From assembly GCF_000300875.1 (NCBI RefSeq), contig NZ_AMSG01000002.1, positions 211,842-275,841 on the forward strand: a DNA stretch of 64,000 nt, written 5' to 3'. A program made the translations under genes and the position numbers. Below the pieces are notes generated by a model that made no database searches, had not been told where the DNA came from, and saw only the letters and a list, made by a program, of their open reading frames with translations. Below are positions 51,682 through 61,948 of the stretch, one piece after another. Numbering within the stretch: position 1 is the stretch's first letter; each line of letters opens with the position of its first letter. Source of the stretch: Galbibacter marinus. Its GTDB lineage: Bacteria > Bacteroidota > Bacteroidia > Flavobacteriales > Flavobacteriaceae.

Positions 51682-53013
51682 CTATTCTTCTTCTAGATGA
51701 TCTTCAGAAGCTCTTTCAAGCCACTTTTGATCGATTTGTTTGCTCGCTTTTGCCCCAAGTGTTTTTAAGCGTTCAACGCGGGTTATTAAATTGCCTCTAC
51801 CTGTTAATTTAGTGATTGAATTATTATAGGTATTTTGAACGGTATTGAGTTGTTTGCCAATTTTATCCAGATCATCTAATAGGTTTCTAAACTGGTCGTA
51901 TAGACGTCCAGCTTGTTTGGCAATATCCACGGCATTTTTGTGTTGTCTGTCGTTCTGCCAAATGCTATCGATGGTTCTCAAGGTAGCCAATAGGGTAGAA
52001 GGAGTGACAATAACAATATTCTTTTCAAAGGCTAAATTGTACAGCTGTGGCTCTTGTTGAAGAGCAACCGCAAATGCAGGCTCAAGTGGAATAAAAAGCA
52101 GCACGAAGTCTGGACTTTCCATCTCATAAAGGCTGTGGTAATTTTTGGCACTGAGTTGGTCGACATGCTTTTTAACCGAATTCACATGCTCTTTAAGCCA
52201 AATCGTCTTTTGAAGATCATCCTCCTCATTGACATAACGCTCAAAGGCAATAAGGGAGACCTTGGAGTCAACAATCATCTTTTTGTCTGCGGGTAGATGA
52301 ATAATCACATCCGGAAGTACTCTTTTGCCTTCCTCTGTAGAAAAACTATTTTGAACAGAGTATTCACTTCCCTTGTTTAGTCCCGATTTCTCTAGAACAC
52401 GTTCTAGTACCATTTCGCCCCAGTTTCCTTGCATTTTGGTGTCTCCTTTTAATGCTTTGGTTAAATTGGAAGCTTCTTTGGTAATTTGTGCGTTTAGATC
52501 TTGTAGGTCTTTGAGTTGTTGCTGCATGGCGGAGTGGCGGGTAATACTTTCTTTATTACTGTCTTCGACACGCTTTTCAAAATTCTTAATTTTTTCCTGA
52601 AGTGGGTTGAGGATGTTTTTGATATTTACCTCATTCTGATCCGTAAATTTTTTAGATTTCTCCTCCAGGATTCTATTGGCTAGAAGCTGAAAGTCTTTGC
52701 TGAATTTCTCCTGTAATTTCTCAACCTCCTGTTTTTGTTCCTTGTTTCGCTCAAGAAGATTCTCATAATCAACCTCCTTTCTAGACAAACGGATCGCAAA
52801 ATCATCCTTGATCTTTCGGATCTCTTCTTTGGCTAGTTTCTCTTGGTCGATTTCCTGTTTATGCTCTTGAATTTGTTTTAACAACCTATCTTCCCTGTCT
52901 TGCATGACCTTTATAACAGAAGCACTTTTTTGCTTTTGTAAATAGCGTCCAATAAAAACCCCCAAGATAGCTGTAATCAATGGAATAAGGATAAAGATTA
53001 GATTATCAATCAT
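51682..53013 (-). CDS. rmuC: DNA recombination protein RmuC
   Basis: The 443-residue protein has one N-terminal membrane segment (about 4-22), a long coiled coil (about 25-165, rich in Lys, Glu and Gln) and a conserved RmuC nuclease-like domain (about 180-415) with QGNWGEMVLERVLEKSGL, VLPDVIIHLPADKKMIVDSKVSL and PLEPAFAVALQQEP. The DxE-K-type spacing (PDVI...IVDSKVS) is that of the PD-(D/E)XK fold. RmuC limits inversions between short repeats and acts in DNA maintenance and defence. Length and layout are normal. Confidence 0.96.
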   Translation of the reverse strand: MIDNLIFILIPLITAILGVFIGRYLQKQKSASVIKVMQDREDRLLKQIQEHKQEIDQEKLAKEEIRKIKDDFAIRLSRKEVDYENLLERNKEQKQEVEKLQEKFSKDFQLLANRILEEKSKKFTDQNEVNIKNILNPLQEKIKNFEKRVEDSNKESITRHSAMQQQLKDLQDLNAQITKEASNLTKALKGDTKMQGNWGEMVLERVLEKSGLNKGSEYSVQNSFSTEEGKRVLPDVIIHLPADKKMIVDSKVSLIAFERYVNEEDDLQKTIWLKEHVNSVKKHVDQLSAKNYHSLYEMESPDFVLLFIPLEPAFAVALQQEPQLYNLAFEKNIVIVTPSTLLATLRTIDSIWQNDRQHKNAVDIAKQAGRLYDQFRNLLDDLDKIGKQLNTVQNTYNNSITKLTGRGNLITRVERLKTLGAKASKQIDQKWLERASEDHLEEE

Positions 53014-53142
53014 TAATATGTATTTTCGTTGTAAATTATGATACGATTAATATTGTTGTAAAGATAAGAGATTCATGCAGATCATAAAGAAACTATTCTC
53101 AAGAATCAAAACAGTAGTGATAAGGTGAAAACAGTAAACCAG

Positions 53143-55941
53143 ATGTCTATAAAAGGCAGTAAAATTCTTTTATTTATAACTTTTGGATGGTTAAGTCTCT
53201 TTGTCACAATAGGACAAAACCGCCCCCCAATTCATAATTTTTCCCTGAACCATTACAATGCCGGTATTCAAAATTGGGGTATAGCCTATGGGGAGAATAA
53301 GGTCTTTGTTGCCAACAACGAAGGCTTGTTGGAATTTGATGGAGTTAAATGGCGATTCTATCAGCTCCCCAATCAAACTATTATCCGATCGGTGGCTTAT
53401 TTTGATGGTAAGATCTATACTGGATCCTATGAAGAGTTTGGGTATTGGGAAAGACAACCAACCGGGATCTTAGAATATCATAGTCTTAGTAAACTAATTA
53501 ATGCAGAGGCCTATGAAACGGAATCGATTTGGGGAATATACCAGTGGAATAATCAAATTATTTTTAAGTCCTTCAGTAGTCTTTTTATTTATACAAATGG
53601 CGCTATAGAGGTAATTGAACCTCAAATGACACTTTTAGGGGCAAATGTAATCGACGACTCCTTTTATATTTTCGGAAGAAATCATGGCATATTTGAGTTA
53701 AATGGTTCAGATTTACAACTAGTTCGTCCGAGTACATCTCTTAAAGATTTTAAAGTGCAATCCATGGTTGCATTAGATAAGAACCATGTATTAATTGGAA
53801 CAGCACTCAATGGAATGTTCCTTTGGGATAAACAGGGTAAAATAAGTAGGTGGGATCACCCACTTAATGAGGTTGTAAAGCAAAACCAGCTTAATAAAAT
53901 AAGTGTCAATGCGTCCAATATTTTCTTAGGTACAATAAAAAATGGGCTGTATGTGATGAATCGAACAACTGGTGGATATTACAACATCAGTACGCTCTCA
54001 GGACTTCAAAATAATACCATTTTGGGAAGTTTAGTCAATGAGCGTGGGATTGTTTGGCTTGCTTTAGATAATGGTATTTCTGCGATTCCTATGCATTTTA
54101 ATGCCTATTATTTAAATCCTGCAAATTATGATATAGGAGGTGTATACGATATGCTGAATTTCCAAGGGGAAACCTATATAGCTACTAATACTGGAATGTA
54201 TATTAGCAATCAACAAGGAATGCATTTTGTTCAAGGGTCACAGGGTCACATTTGGGACCTTACTTTGGTGGACGACTTAATTGTATGTGGTCATAATTTA
54301 GGGACCTACCAGATAAGAGATAAGCAGTGGGAACTTATCTCCTCGAATAATGGTGGTTATGATTTTAAACCCGTTAGAGGAATGCCCGACACTTATATTC
54401 AGGGAAACTATACTGGTTTATCACTCTATGAAAAACAAGGTGAGCAATGGCAGGTAACTCAGATACAAGGACTTGAATTCCCAGTAAAGAAGATCGTATT
54501 TGAAAAAGAGAATATCGCATGGGTGGCACATCCTTATAAAGGGATTTTTAGGATTCACTTTTCAGATGATCATAAGAACGTTATAAAAATAGAGCGAGAG
54601 TATAACGAGTTCTTTAAAAACAGTTACACTATTAAGCTCTTTGAAATAGAAGGGCAAATAGCATTCTACAACGATCAACAATGGTTTGTATTTAATCCTT
54701 TGGAAGAGAAGATAGGAAGTTTTGATTCCTTAAATACCATTTTAAAGAGTGATCAGCAATCCTATCCAATTACGGATCCCAATTCCTCTCCCGTGGTATT
54801 TAAAAAGCAGGATGGGACTTTGTTTGTAAGAAGGAATTTAACCGATGAAGATTCTCAATTCTATATCCCTAACAGTTATTATGGTGGACATTTGATAAAA
54901 GGGGAGGAACGGGCTGTGGTTTTGGATGACTCTATCGTACAAATTGCATTGTACAATGATATTTTGGTGGTCAACAATGAAAAGATAACTGGCACTAGTC
55001 TTTCATTTAAGCCCAAGATCAATCGCATACTAAAAAATGGCGTACCACAGATGATAGATTCATCCATAAGGATGAAACAACGCGATACCCTTGCAATTGA
55101 GGTGTCTACACCGTTTTTATCTAATAATACCATGGTATATGCCTTAGGCGAAGGGGGCTCGAATTATAGGAAAGTGGAAGATGGTAAAATTGTTATAACC
55201 AATCAGAATTTTGGGAGCTTGCCCATAAGTATACAACCTGTTGTAAAAGGCAAGCTGTCAGATAAGGCAACTCTATTAACTGTAGAGGTAGAGAAACCAT
55301 GGTTCTTGGGTATGTGGGGCGCGGCACTGCTGATTTTAATTTTACTGTTCCTTACAGCTTTTATTTTAACCATTAATAAGTACGTACTGATACGACATAA
55401 AAAGTATTTAGAAGTACAGTTCGAGCACCAAAAAGAGCTTAATCGTAAAGAAGAAGCCTTAAGACACGAGAAGAAACTCAACGAATTGCAGAAACATCAG
55501 CACCAATTAGAATTAAAAAACAAGACTAAGGAACTCGCCAATACAGCGATGGAGATGACTCGTAAAAATGAGATGCTAATGAAGCTCAAGGAAGATTTAA
55601 ATTATTTTAAATCTGAAATTATTGATAAATCACGATACAATAAACTCATAAGTGGAATTGATAAACATTTAAAGGATTCAAAAGACTGGGAGTTATTTGA
55701 ATCCAATTTTAATGATATCCATGACACTTTCTTTAGAGAACTTCACAAACTACACCCTGAAAAGCTCACTCCGAAGGACTTAAAATTATGTGCCTACTTA
55801 AAAATGAATCTCTCTAGCAAGGAGATTGCTCCACTTATGGGTATTTCTATACGAGGTGTTGAGATCCACAGGTACAGGTTGAGAAAGAAATTAGACCTCA
55901 GTACCGATCAAAATATGAGCGAATATCTGATCAATATTTAA
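53143..55941 (+). CDS. PUL sensor-regulator: periplasmic beta-propeller, membrane helix, coiled coil and LuxR-type HTH
   Basis: From the ATG at 53143 the protein has 932 residues; a GTG at 53125 adds six residues before the signal peptide (ILLFITFGWLSLFVTIGQ). Residues about 25-640 form a WD-like sensor propeller with repeated blocks such as GLLEFDGVKWRFYQ and NGLYVMNRTTGGYYNI, a Y_Y_Y-like domain follows, and a membrane segment lies near 722-744. A coiled coil leads to a helix-turn-helix of LuxR/GerE type at about 876-932 (SSKEIAPLMGISIRGVEIHRYRL). There is no kinase or receiver domain, so it should bind DNA from the membrane. It lies upstream of susC and is the likely regulator of the locus. 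Confidence 0.92.
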   Translation: MSIKGSKILLFITFGWLSLFVTIGQNRPPIHNFSLNHYNAGIQNWGIAYGENKVFVANNEGLLEFDGVKWRFYQLPNQTIIRSVAYFDGKIYTGSYEEFGYWERQPTGILEYHSLSKLINAEAYETESIWGIYQWNNQIIFKSFSSLFIYTNGAIEVIEPQMTLLGANVIDDSFYIFGRNHGIFELNGSDLQLVRPSTSLKDFKVQSMVALDKNHVLIGTALNGMFLWDKQGKISRWDHPLNEVVKQNQLNKISVNASNIFLGTIKNGLYVMNRTTGGYYNISTLSGLQNNTILGSLVNERGIVWLALDNGISAIPMHFNAYYLNPANYDIGGVYDMLNFQGETYIATNTGMYISNQQGMHFVQGSQGHIWDLTLVDDLIVCGHNLGTYQIRDKQWELISSNNGGYDFKPVRGMPDTYIQGNYTGLSLYEKQGEQWQVTQIQGLEFPVKKIVFEKENIAWVAHPYKGIFRIHFSDDHKNVIKIEREYNEFFKNSYTIKLFEIEGQIAFYNDQQWFVFNPLEEKIGSFDSLNTILKSDQQSYPITDPNSSPVVFKKQDGTLFVRRNLTDEDSQFYIPNSYYGGHLIKGEERAVVLDDSIVQIALYNDILVVNNEKITGTSLSFKPKINRILKNGVPQMIDSSIRMKQRDTLAIEVSTPFLSNNTMVYALGEGGSNYRKVEDGKIVITNQNFGSLPISIQPVVKGKLSDKATLLTVEVEKPWFLGMWGAALLILILLFLTAFILTINKYVLIRHKKYLEVQFEHQKELNRKEEALRHEKKLNELQKHQHQLELKNKTKELANTAMEMTRKNEMLMKLKEDLNYFKSEIIDKSRYNKLISGIDKHLKDSKDWELFESNFNDIHDTFFRELHKLHPEKLTPKDLKLCAYLKMNLSSKEIAPLMGISIRGVEIHRYRLRKKLDLSTDQNMSEYLINI

Positions 55942-56114
55942 TTTACCTGAGCTGGTTATTTTAGTTCTATATTCCTTTTATGAAAATATCAACTTTTTTT
56001 CATGCTTTAAGAGTAATAGACGGTAATAATGGTAAAATTTTAAGATTTATCTGATTTCAGTCAATAGTTATCTACAGAGAAACTTACGTTTTATCAATAA
56101 TAAACTCATCATTA

Positions 56115-56129
56115 CTACATCAATTGTAG
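56115..56129 (+). promoter_or_regulatory. Inverted repeat CTACATCAATTGTAG (site 1)
   Basis: Arms CTACA and TGTAG are separated by five bases. The same motif with a four-base centre recurs at 56236-56249, which suggests a protein-binding site. Confidence 0.5.
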
Positions 56130-56235
56130 ATTTCTGGGTAACTCCTTATTACTCATTTATAATCTTAACTATCTTTTTTACAACGCTTTAATGATTTCTC
56201 ATTTGTTGATGTATTCAAGCTGTGGTGTTTTATAG

Positions 56236-56249
56236 CTACATCGTTGTAG
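56236..56249 (+). promoter_or_regulatory. Inverted repeat CTACATCGTTGTAG (site 2)
   Basis: The arms are the same as in site 1, about 120 bases downstream. It lies 41-54 bases before the susC start codon, where an activator or repressor would sit. Confidence 0.5.
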
Positions 56250-56289
56250 TTTGTGATAATTTTAAGAAGCTAACTTTAATATAAGAAAC

Positions 56290-59277
56290 ATGAAAAATCA
56301 TTTGTTAACCCTATTATTGTTTTTTTGCTTGAGTGCTTTTGGGCAACAGACCATTACTGGAGTGGTATCTGATGATCAAAATATGCCGCTTCCAGGAGCT
56401 AGTGTATTGATCAAAGGAACTACAACAGGAACTCAGACCGATTTCAATGGAAACTTTTCTTTAGAGGCCAACCAAGGCGATACTTTGGTGTTCTCTTATG
56501 TGGGAATGGAGACCCAAGAAGTTGTGGTAGGATCCAGCTCCACCATAGACGTTCAATTAGTCATCAGTGCTAGTGAACTCGAGGAAGTTGTGGTGGTAGG
56601 TTATGGAACACAAAAAAGTAAAGATCTTACCTCTGCAATTACTACAGTTCAGGCAGAGGATATTGAAAAAACTCCAGCTGCTCAGCCTATGCAAGCCTTA
56701 CAGGGAAAGGTTGCTGGACTTCAAATTGTCAATAATGGTTCACCAGGGGAGTCTCCAACGGTTCGTATTCGTGGGATCGGATCTTATAACACCGGAGAAT
56801 CAGGGCCTTTGTATGTGGTCGACGGTGGATTTTATGATGATATTAATTTTTTGAATCCTTCGGATATAAAGACCATCTCCGTTTTAAAGGATGCATCTGC
56901 AGCTGCGATTTATGGAGTAAGAGCAGCAAATGGGGTAGTACTTATCGAAACTAAAGGAGGAACCTTTAATCAAAAGCCAGAATTTAGGTATGATGGATAT
57001 ACGGGTTATCAAATTGCTCAAAATGTAGTAAAGATGGCCAATACACAGCAGTTTGTTCAATATGTAAATGAAACTGGACTCACTGCTGATAATCAGTTTG
57101 TAGACAATGCTATTGCTCGTTATGGAAGAAGTCGACTAGATCCGAGTCTTCCAGATGTCAATACGGATTGGTATGATGAAATTATTCGCCCTGCCGTAAT
57201 TACCAATCACAATATTGGAATGTCAGGGGGTGGAGAAAATGCCAAATATTCCATAGGGGTAAACTATTTTAGTCAAGAGGGTTTGTTAAATATGAAAAAC
57301 GAATATGAACGCTTTAATCTTCGTAGTAAAATTGATTTTAATGTAACAGATTGGCTAACCGTTGGAGGAAGTATGGTGCTTAGTAATGCATCTAGATACC
57401 GTCCAGAGGCTTCTGCATGGCGTAAAGCCTATTATGCGGTGCCGCTTCTGCCTGTGCATGACCCTTTAAATACTGTGGCCGCCCCTATTGATTATGCGAA
57501 TTCACAGGATTTAGGTTATCGTAGTAGCCAAAATCCATTTCCTTTACTCTCCTTTAGTGAGAACAAAGATAAAATCAGAAATGTAATGGCTAATTTTTAT
57601 GCCGAGATTGATATTATACCTGATAGATTAACCTTTCGAACAGCTTATAATCACAATTTTGAAACAGTGGAAACCAGGGAGGTACGTTTTCCCTACACCC
57701 TGGGCGGCAACGAAGTTCGCGTTAACTCAGAGCTAGTAAAAAGAAATGCAACCATTTCCAATCAAATTTGGGATAACACGCTAACCTATGAGAACAGTTT
57801 TGGAAAGCATAATGTTACCCTATTAGCAGGGGCTTCTTTTCGAGATGAGTCTTATGAAATGTTAGAGGCAAAGGGGATTGGGTTTCCATACAACAATGGC
57901 GAACAAGCTTATTATTTAGATCAATCTCAAACCATTGATGTGGATGCTGTTGGGGATGACGGTAGAAGAGAATACGGACTGTCCTATTTTGGTAGGATCG
58001 CCTATAATTTTGATGGACGTTATCTGTTATATGGAACCTTCCGTGCTGATGGAACGAATAAATATCAAGAGAAGTGGGGATATTTTCCAACTGTTGGTGC
58101 TGGTTGGGTTTTGAGTGAGGAGGCATTTTTTCCACAAAGTGATGTAGTTAACTTCTTGAAACTCCGTGGAAGTTGGGGTAAATTGGGTAACGACAACGTA
58201 GCCTCGAGTGATGGAGCCTTTACCTCAAGTGTTGTCACAACCTCTTTTGGAGATGTGATGTATTCAGGTATACAAACCTCGAGCGCCTTTACCTATTTGC
58301 GGTGGGAGGTGACTGAGGAGTACAATCTAGGATTATCCGCTAGACTTTTTAATAGTAACCTATCAGTAGAACTGGATTATTTTAGAAGAGATACCAAAGA
58401 TGCTGTGATTCCTGTGGCGAGACCACTTGTCCCTGAGAGTTTAAGGCAGAATGTGGGTCAGATTCGAAATCAAGGATTTGAGGTGGCCCTTAATTGGACT
58501 AAAGTTGTTAATGATGATTTTAGTTATAGTATAGGAGGTAATTTCTCTACTTTGGATAATGAAATTCTCGACCTTGGTGGACAACAGTATTTAAATTTTG
58601 GAAGCTCTGACTTTCAGCGAAGAAGTATTGTTGGTGAAACCCTGTTTGCATTTTATGGATTGGAAACTGCTGGGGTTTATCAAAATGATGCCGAAATTCA
58701 AGCAGATCCGATTGCGGTGGACAACGCTTTAGTTCCTGGTGATTTAAAATTTAAAGATAGAAATCAAGATGGAGTTATTAATGGAGATGATCGTACAGTA
58801 CTGGGTTCTTTTATACCGACATTTAATTACGGTTTTAATGTAAATCTAAATTACAAAAACTGGGATTTCTCAGTAGCTGCAATTGGACAAGGGGGTAATA
58901 AAATTTTAAATAGAAAACGCGGAGAATACCGCTATACACCAGATACTAATATTGACAGAGACTTCTTTTTGAATCGATGGCATGGGGAGGGAACAAGCAA
59001 TAGTTACCCTTCATCCTTAGGACTTCGTAAACCATGGAATTATCAGCTCAATAGTTTTTATATCGAAGATGGTGATTTCTTTAGAATCCAGAATATCACT
59101 CTTGGATACACTATTAAAAACGAAAAGATTCCACAAACTAGAATATACGTAACTGCTGAAAAACCATTAACGGTATTTAGTTATAATGGATTTAACCCAG
59201 AGGTTGCTGATGGCTTTGATAATCAAACCTATCCAGTACCGGCGGTATACACTTTAGGGGTAAATATTAAATTTTAA
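56290..59277 (+). CDS. SusC/RagA family TonB-dependent outer-membrane glycan importer
   Basis: The 995-residue protein has a signal peptide ending near GQQ (about residue 20), a carboxypeptidase-D regulatory-like domain (about 22-98, TITGVVSDDQNMPLPGASV), a plug domain with EEVVVVGYGTQKSKDLTSAI near 98, the SusC signature GVRAANGVVLIETKGG near 210, and a 22-strand barrel that ends in GVNIKF. It should import oligosaccharides together with the SusD-like lipoprotein encoded six bases downstream. The absence of an STN domain means there is no sigma/anti-sigma control, in agreement with the upstream sensor-regulator. The GH144 enzyme downstream hints at beta-1,2-glucan as cargo. Confidence 0.97.
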   Translation: MKNHLLTLLLFFCLSAFGQQTITGVVSDDQNMPLPGASVLIKGTTTGTQTDFNGNFSLEANQGDTLVFSYVGMETQEVVVGSSSTIDVQLVISASELEEVVVVGYGTQKSKDLTSAITTVQAEDIEKTPAAQPMQALQGKVAGLQIVNNGSPGESPTVRIRGIGSYNTGESGPLYVVDGGFYDDINFLNPSDIKTISVLKDASAAAIYGVRAANGVVLIETKGGTFNQKPEFRYDGYTGYQIAQNVVKMANTQQFVQYVNETGLTADNQFVDNAIARYGRSRLDPSLPDVNTDWYDEIIRPAVITNHNIGMSGGGENAKYSIGVNYFSQEGLLNMKNEYERFNLRSKIDFNVTDWLTVGGSMVLSNASRYRPEASAWRKAYYAVPLLPVHDPLNTVAAPIDYANSQDLGYRSSQNPFPLLSFSENKDKIRNVMANFYAEIDIIPDRLTFRTAYNHNFETVETREVRFPYTLGGNEVRVNSELVKRNATISNQIWDNTLTYENSFGKHNVTLLAGASFRDESYEMLEAKGIGFPYNNGEQAYYLDQSQTIDVDAVGDDGRREYGLSYFGRIAYNFDGRYLLYGTFRADGTNKYQEKWGYFPTVGAGWVLSEEAFFPQSDVVNFLKLRGSWGKLGNDNVASSDGAFTSSVVTTSFGDVMYSGIQTSSAFTYLRWEVTEEYNLGLSARLFNSNLSVELDYFRRDTKDAVIPVARPLVPESLRQNVGQIRNQGFEVALNWTKVVNDDFSYSIGGNFSTLDNEILDLGGQQYLNFGSSDFQRRSIVGETLFAFYGLETAGVYQNDAEIQADPIAVDNALVPGDLKFKDRNQDGVINGDDRTVLGSFIPTFNYGFNVNLNYKNWDFSVAAIGQGGNKILNRKRGEYRYTPDTNIDRDFFLNRWHGEGTSNSYPSSLGLRKPWNYQLNSFYIEDGDFFRIQNITLGYTIKNEKIPQTRIYVTAEKPLTVFSYNGFNPEVADGFDNQTYPVPAVYTLGVNIKF

Positions 59278-59283
59278 GAAATC

Positions 59284-60810
59284 ATGAGAGGACAATATAA
59301 ATTTATAGTAGTGAGTTTATCAGTCATAACACTGTTATTTGGTAGTTGTGATAAACTTGACGAGCCAGAGTTGAACAATAACTTTACTGGTGGTACGGAT
59401 TATACCCAAACCGAGGATATGTTATTATCCTTAATAGGAGTTTATGATGCCTATACCGATACAGGTTGGGAACTTCCACTTTTAATAGGTGTTCGCGGAG
59501 ATGACGTTAATGCCGCAGGTGACCAGGCCGTATATCAAGATACCGACATGTTTAAATACGATAGCAATAACTGGATGTATAATAGTGTGTGGAAAGCATA
59601 CTATGATGATATTGTGGTGGCCAATACGGCGATTGAGAACATCGATAAATACATTGCAGAGGCTGAAGCCTCAGGTAAAAAACAAGGGGAACAATACAAG
59701 GCAGAGATTAAAATTATGCGTGCCATGGATCACTATTTTCTTGCAAAGACTTGGGGAAGTGTATTTATATTGGACACCTCAGATCTTGCAACCTTAGCAG
59801 AGATTCAGACACTTCCTACACGTGAAGAGGTCATGCAATTTGTGTCCGATGAGATGGATGAGGCTATCCCAGCCTTACCAAAAATAAGGCCTAACCAAAG
59901 ACAAGATCTTCCTGGTGCTTATACAGCCTACACTGCATATGCGGTCAAGGCAATGGCCAATCAGGAATTAGGAAATTACCAAGGGGTTGCTGATGCTACT
60001 GGAGAAATAATAAACTCTGGATTATTTAATCTTTATCCTGATTTTTATGAATTGTTTAAAACCCCAGGTAAACTGAGTGATGAAAGTTTGATGGAACTAC
60101 AATACTCCGATTATGGTCAAGGCTCTGGTGAGCGTGAATCCCATTTATACGCTCCCTACGGACCCTCTGCTTGGTCGCCTGTGGTAACTGATGCGGCTTC
60201 TGGTTGGGGATTCTATGAGCCGAGTTTAAAGTACATCCATTTTATGCTGGATCGTGGAGAAACCACCCGACTTCAAACCAGTGTATTATTTACCCCTGAT
60301 GGGATCTCAGAAATTCAACAAACACCTGGGTATGAAACACTTCCAGATTTTGTGTCAAATACAACCCCTGATGGAGATGTGATTGAAAATAATGTTAGGG
60401 CGCTGTTTTCAAGTGGGAAACACTACCTCCCATCGAACCAATTAATCCCTGGTCGTACGGATTATGGGAGTAACAAGAACTACATAATGATTCGTTATGC
60501 AGAGATCTTACTCATGTATGCGGAGGCATTAACTAGGGGTGCAACAGGCGTAGGTCTTACAGCGGACCAAGCGGTTAATCTAGTGAGAGCACGAGCTGAT
60601 ATGCCTGCACTCTCAGGAGTGACCACACAAGATGTTTTGGATGAAAAATTTGCAGAATTGGCCATGGAATGGGGAGTTCGTTATTACGATATGATTCGTG
60701 TGGACAATTACCAGGAGTTGAGTTATCAAGGTAGAAGTTTTAGCTCAGAAAAGGAGCTATTGCCATATCCTCAACAGCAAATCGATGAATTACCTGTACT
60801 ATCTAAGTAA
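59284..60810 (+). CDS. SusD/RagB family nutrient-binding outer-membrane lipoprotein
   Basis: The 508-residue precursor has a lipoprotein signal peptide with the lipobox LFGSC at about residues 20-24 and the SusD fold: helices with TPR-like repeats, AEIKIMRAMDHYFLAKTWGS near 140, RYAEILLMYAEALTRG near 407 and LAMEWGVRYYDMIRVDNY near 460. It forms the lid of the SusC channel and binds glycan at the cell surface. Six bases separate it from susC, so the two are co-translated. The length is normal. Confidence 0.96.
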   Translation: MRGQYKFIVVSLSVITLLFGSCDKLDEPELNNNFTGGTDYTQTEDMLLSLIGVYDAYTDTGWELPLLIGVRGDDVNAAGDQAVYQDTDMFKYDSNNWMYNSVWKAYYDDIVVANTAIENIDKYIAEAEASGKKQGEQYKAEIKIMRAMDHYFLAKTWGSVFILDTSDLATLAEIQTLPTREEVMQFVSDEMDEAIPALPKIRPNQRQDLPGAYTAYTAYAVKAMANQELGNYQGVADATGEIINSGLFNLYPDFYELFKTPGKLSDESLMELQYSDYGQGSGERESHLYAPYGPSAWSPVVTDAASGWGFYEPSLKYIHFMLDRGETTRLQTSVLFTPDGISEIQQTPGYETLPDFVSNTTPDGDVIENNVRALFSSGKHYLPSNQLIPGRTDYGSNKNYIMIRYAEILLMYAEALTRGATGVGLTADQAVNLVRARADMPALSGVTTQDVLDEKFAELAMEWGVRYYDMIRVDNYQELSYQGRSFSSEKELLPYPQQQIDELPVLSK

Positions 60811-60833
60811 AACTAATGTTTAAACCACACGAT

Positions 60834-61922
60834 ATGAAACGTATTATATATTTAATGAGCTTTGTATTTGCCTTGCTAGTTTCTAGCTGTGACCAAGGCA
60901 TCGACTCCATTAAGGAGGTCGCACCAGGGCCAGATATGGCCCCACCTGTAGTTGCGATTAATTATCCAGCTGCAGGATTGGAAATTCAGGTTAAAGAAGA
61001 TGTGGTTCCTATCACCATTAAATTTTCTGTAGAAGACGATATTGAACTTATATCAGTTGTAGTCTCTATGGACGATGAAGTAATCAGAAGCTACAGTAGT
61101 TTTAAAGATTATAGAAAAGTCACCATAGATGATCTGGTGTATCCAAATTTAGAAAACGGTAGTCACACCCTTTCAGTTCAAGCAACTGATATCGAAGGAA
61201 AAGAGACCATACAGGCTATTACCTTCGAGAAAAAAGAAGCCTATAAACCCATCTACGATGGTGAGATATTTTATATGCCTTTTAATGGGGATTTTTCGGA
61301 ATTAGTAAGTGTATCAAGCGGTACTGCCGTTGGTTCTACAGGTTTTGCTGATCAAAGCGTAGTTGGCGCTAATGCCTTTGCTGGAGCAGCAGATTCTTAT
61401 GTGACATTTCCAACAGAAGGATTATTAGACAGCGAGTTTAGTGCCACGTTTTGGTATAAATTAAATGCAGTACCAGATCGTGCTGGAATATTAGTGATAG
61501 GACCTGAAGACACCGAGAATCCAGATGCTCAAAATAACAGAACCAGCGGATTTCGATTCTTTAGAGAAAATGCTGGGGGTAATCAACGTTTTAAACTCAA
61601 TGTGGGTAACGGTACGGCCGATTCATGGGTAGATGGTGGCGAAGCGGCAGATCTTTCCCCTGGTACTGATTGGGTACAAATGGCTTTTACTATTTCTCAA
61701 AGCACCGCCAAAGTTTATATCGACGGAGTCCTGGTAGCGGAAACCGCTATTACAGGTGTGGATTGGACTGGATGCGATTTGTTATCTATTGGATCTGGGG
61801 CTCCTAGGTTCTCTGGATGGGATCATCTTTCTGACTTGAGCTTTATTGATGAACTCCGATTTTATAACAAAGAGTTGAGCATTGAAGAAATTTTGGAAAT
61901 CCAAAATGCTGATTTAGAGTAA
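60834..61922 (+). CDS. LamG/concanavalin-A-like surface lipoprotein (candidate glycan-binding protein)
   Basis: From the ATG at 60834 the precursor has 362 residues with a lipoprotein signal peptide (lipobox VSSC near residue 19). After an Ig-like or bacterial cadherin-type domain (about 40-130, PPVVAINYPAAGLEIQV) comes a LamG-type jelly-roll (about 145-360) with FYMPFNGDFSELV, FSATFWYKLN, TDWVQMAFTISQSTAKVYIDG and FIDELRFYNKELSIEEI. LamG domains in this position of a locus usually bind the target glycan at the surface. It lies between SusD and the GH144 enzyme in one operon. Binding specificity is unknown. Confidence 0.9.
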   Translation: MKRIIYLMSFVFALLVSSCDQGIDSIKEVAPGPDMAPPVVAINYPAAGLEIQVKEDVVPITIKFSVEDDIELISVVVSMDDEVIRSYSSFKDYRKVTIDDLVYPNLENGSHTLSVQATDIEGKETIQAITFEKKEAYKPIYDGEIFYMPFNGDFSELVSVSSGTAVGSTGFADQSVVGANAFAGAADSYVTFPTEGLLDSEFSATFWYKLNAVPDRAGILVIGPEDTENPDAQNNRTSGFRFFRENAGGNQRFKLNVGNGTADSWVDGGEAADLSPGTDWVQMAFTISQSTAKVYIDGVLVAETAITGVDWTGCDLLSIGSGAPRFSGWDHLSDLSFIDELRFYNKELSIEEILEIQNADLE

Positions 61923-61948
61923 CTATTAATTAAAAAAAATAAAATACG

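Larger units (their letters stand above)
55942..56289 (+). other. Regulatory gap before susC
   Basis: No credible gene is present in these 348 bases. Two related inverted repeats (56115-56129 and 56236-56249) stand out, and a TAACTTTA box close to the -7 consensus lies 20 bases before susC. The regulator gene ends without a clear terminator. Confidence 0.55.

Noticed and set aside
57815-58135. 106-residue minus-strand ORF inside susC
   Set aside because: It is antisense to a clear SusC barrel and rich in His, Gln and Pro from mirrored codons.
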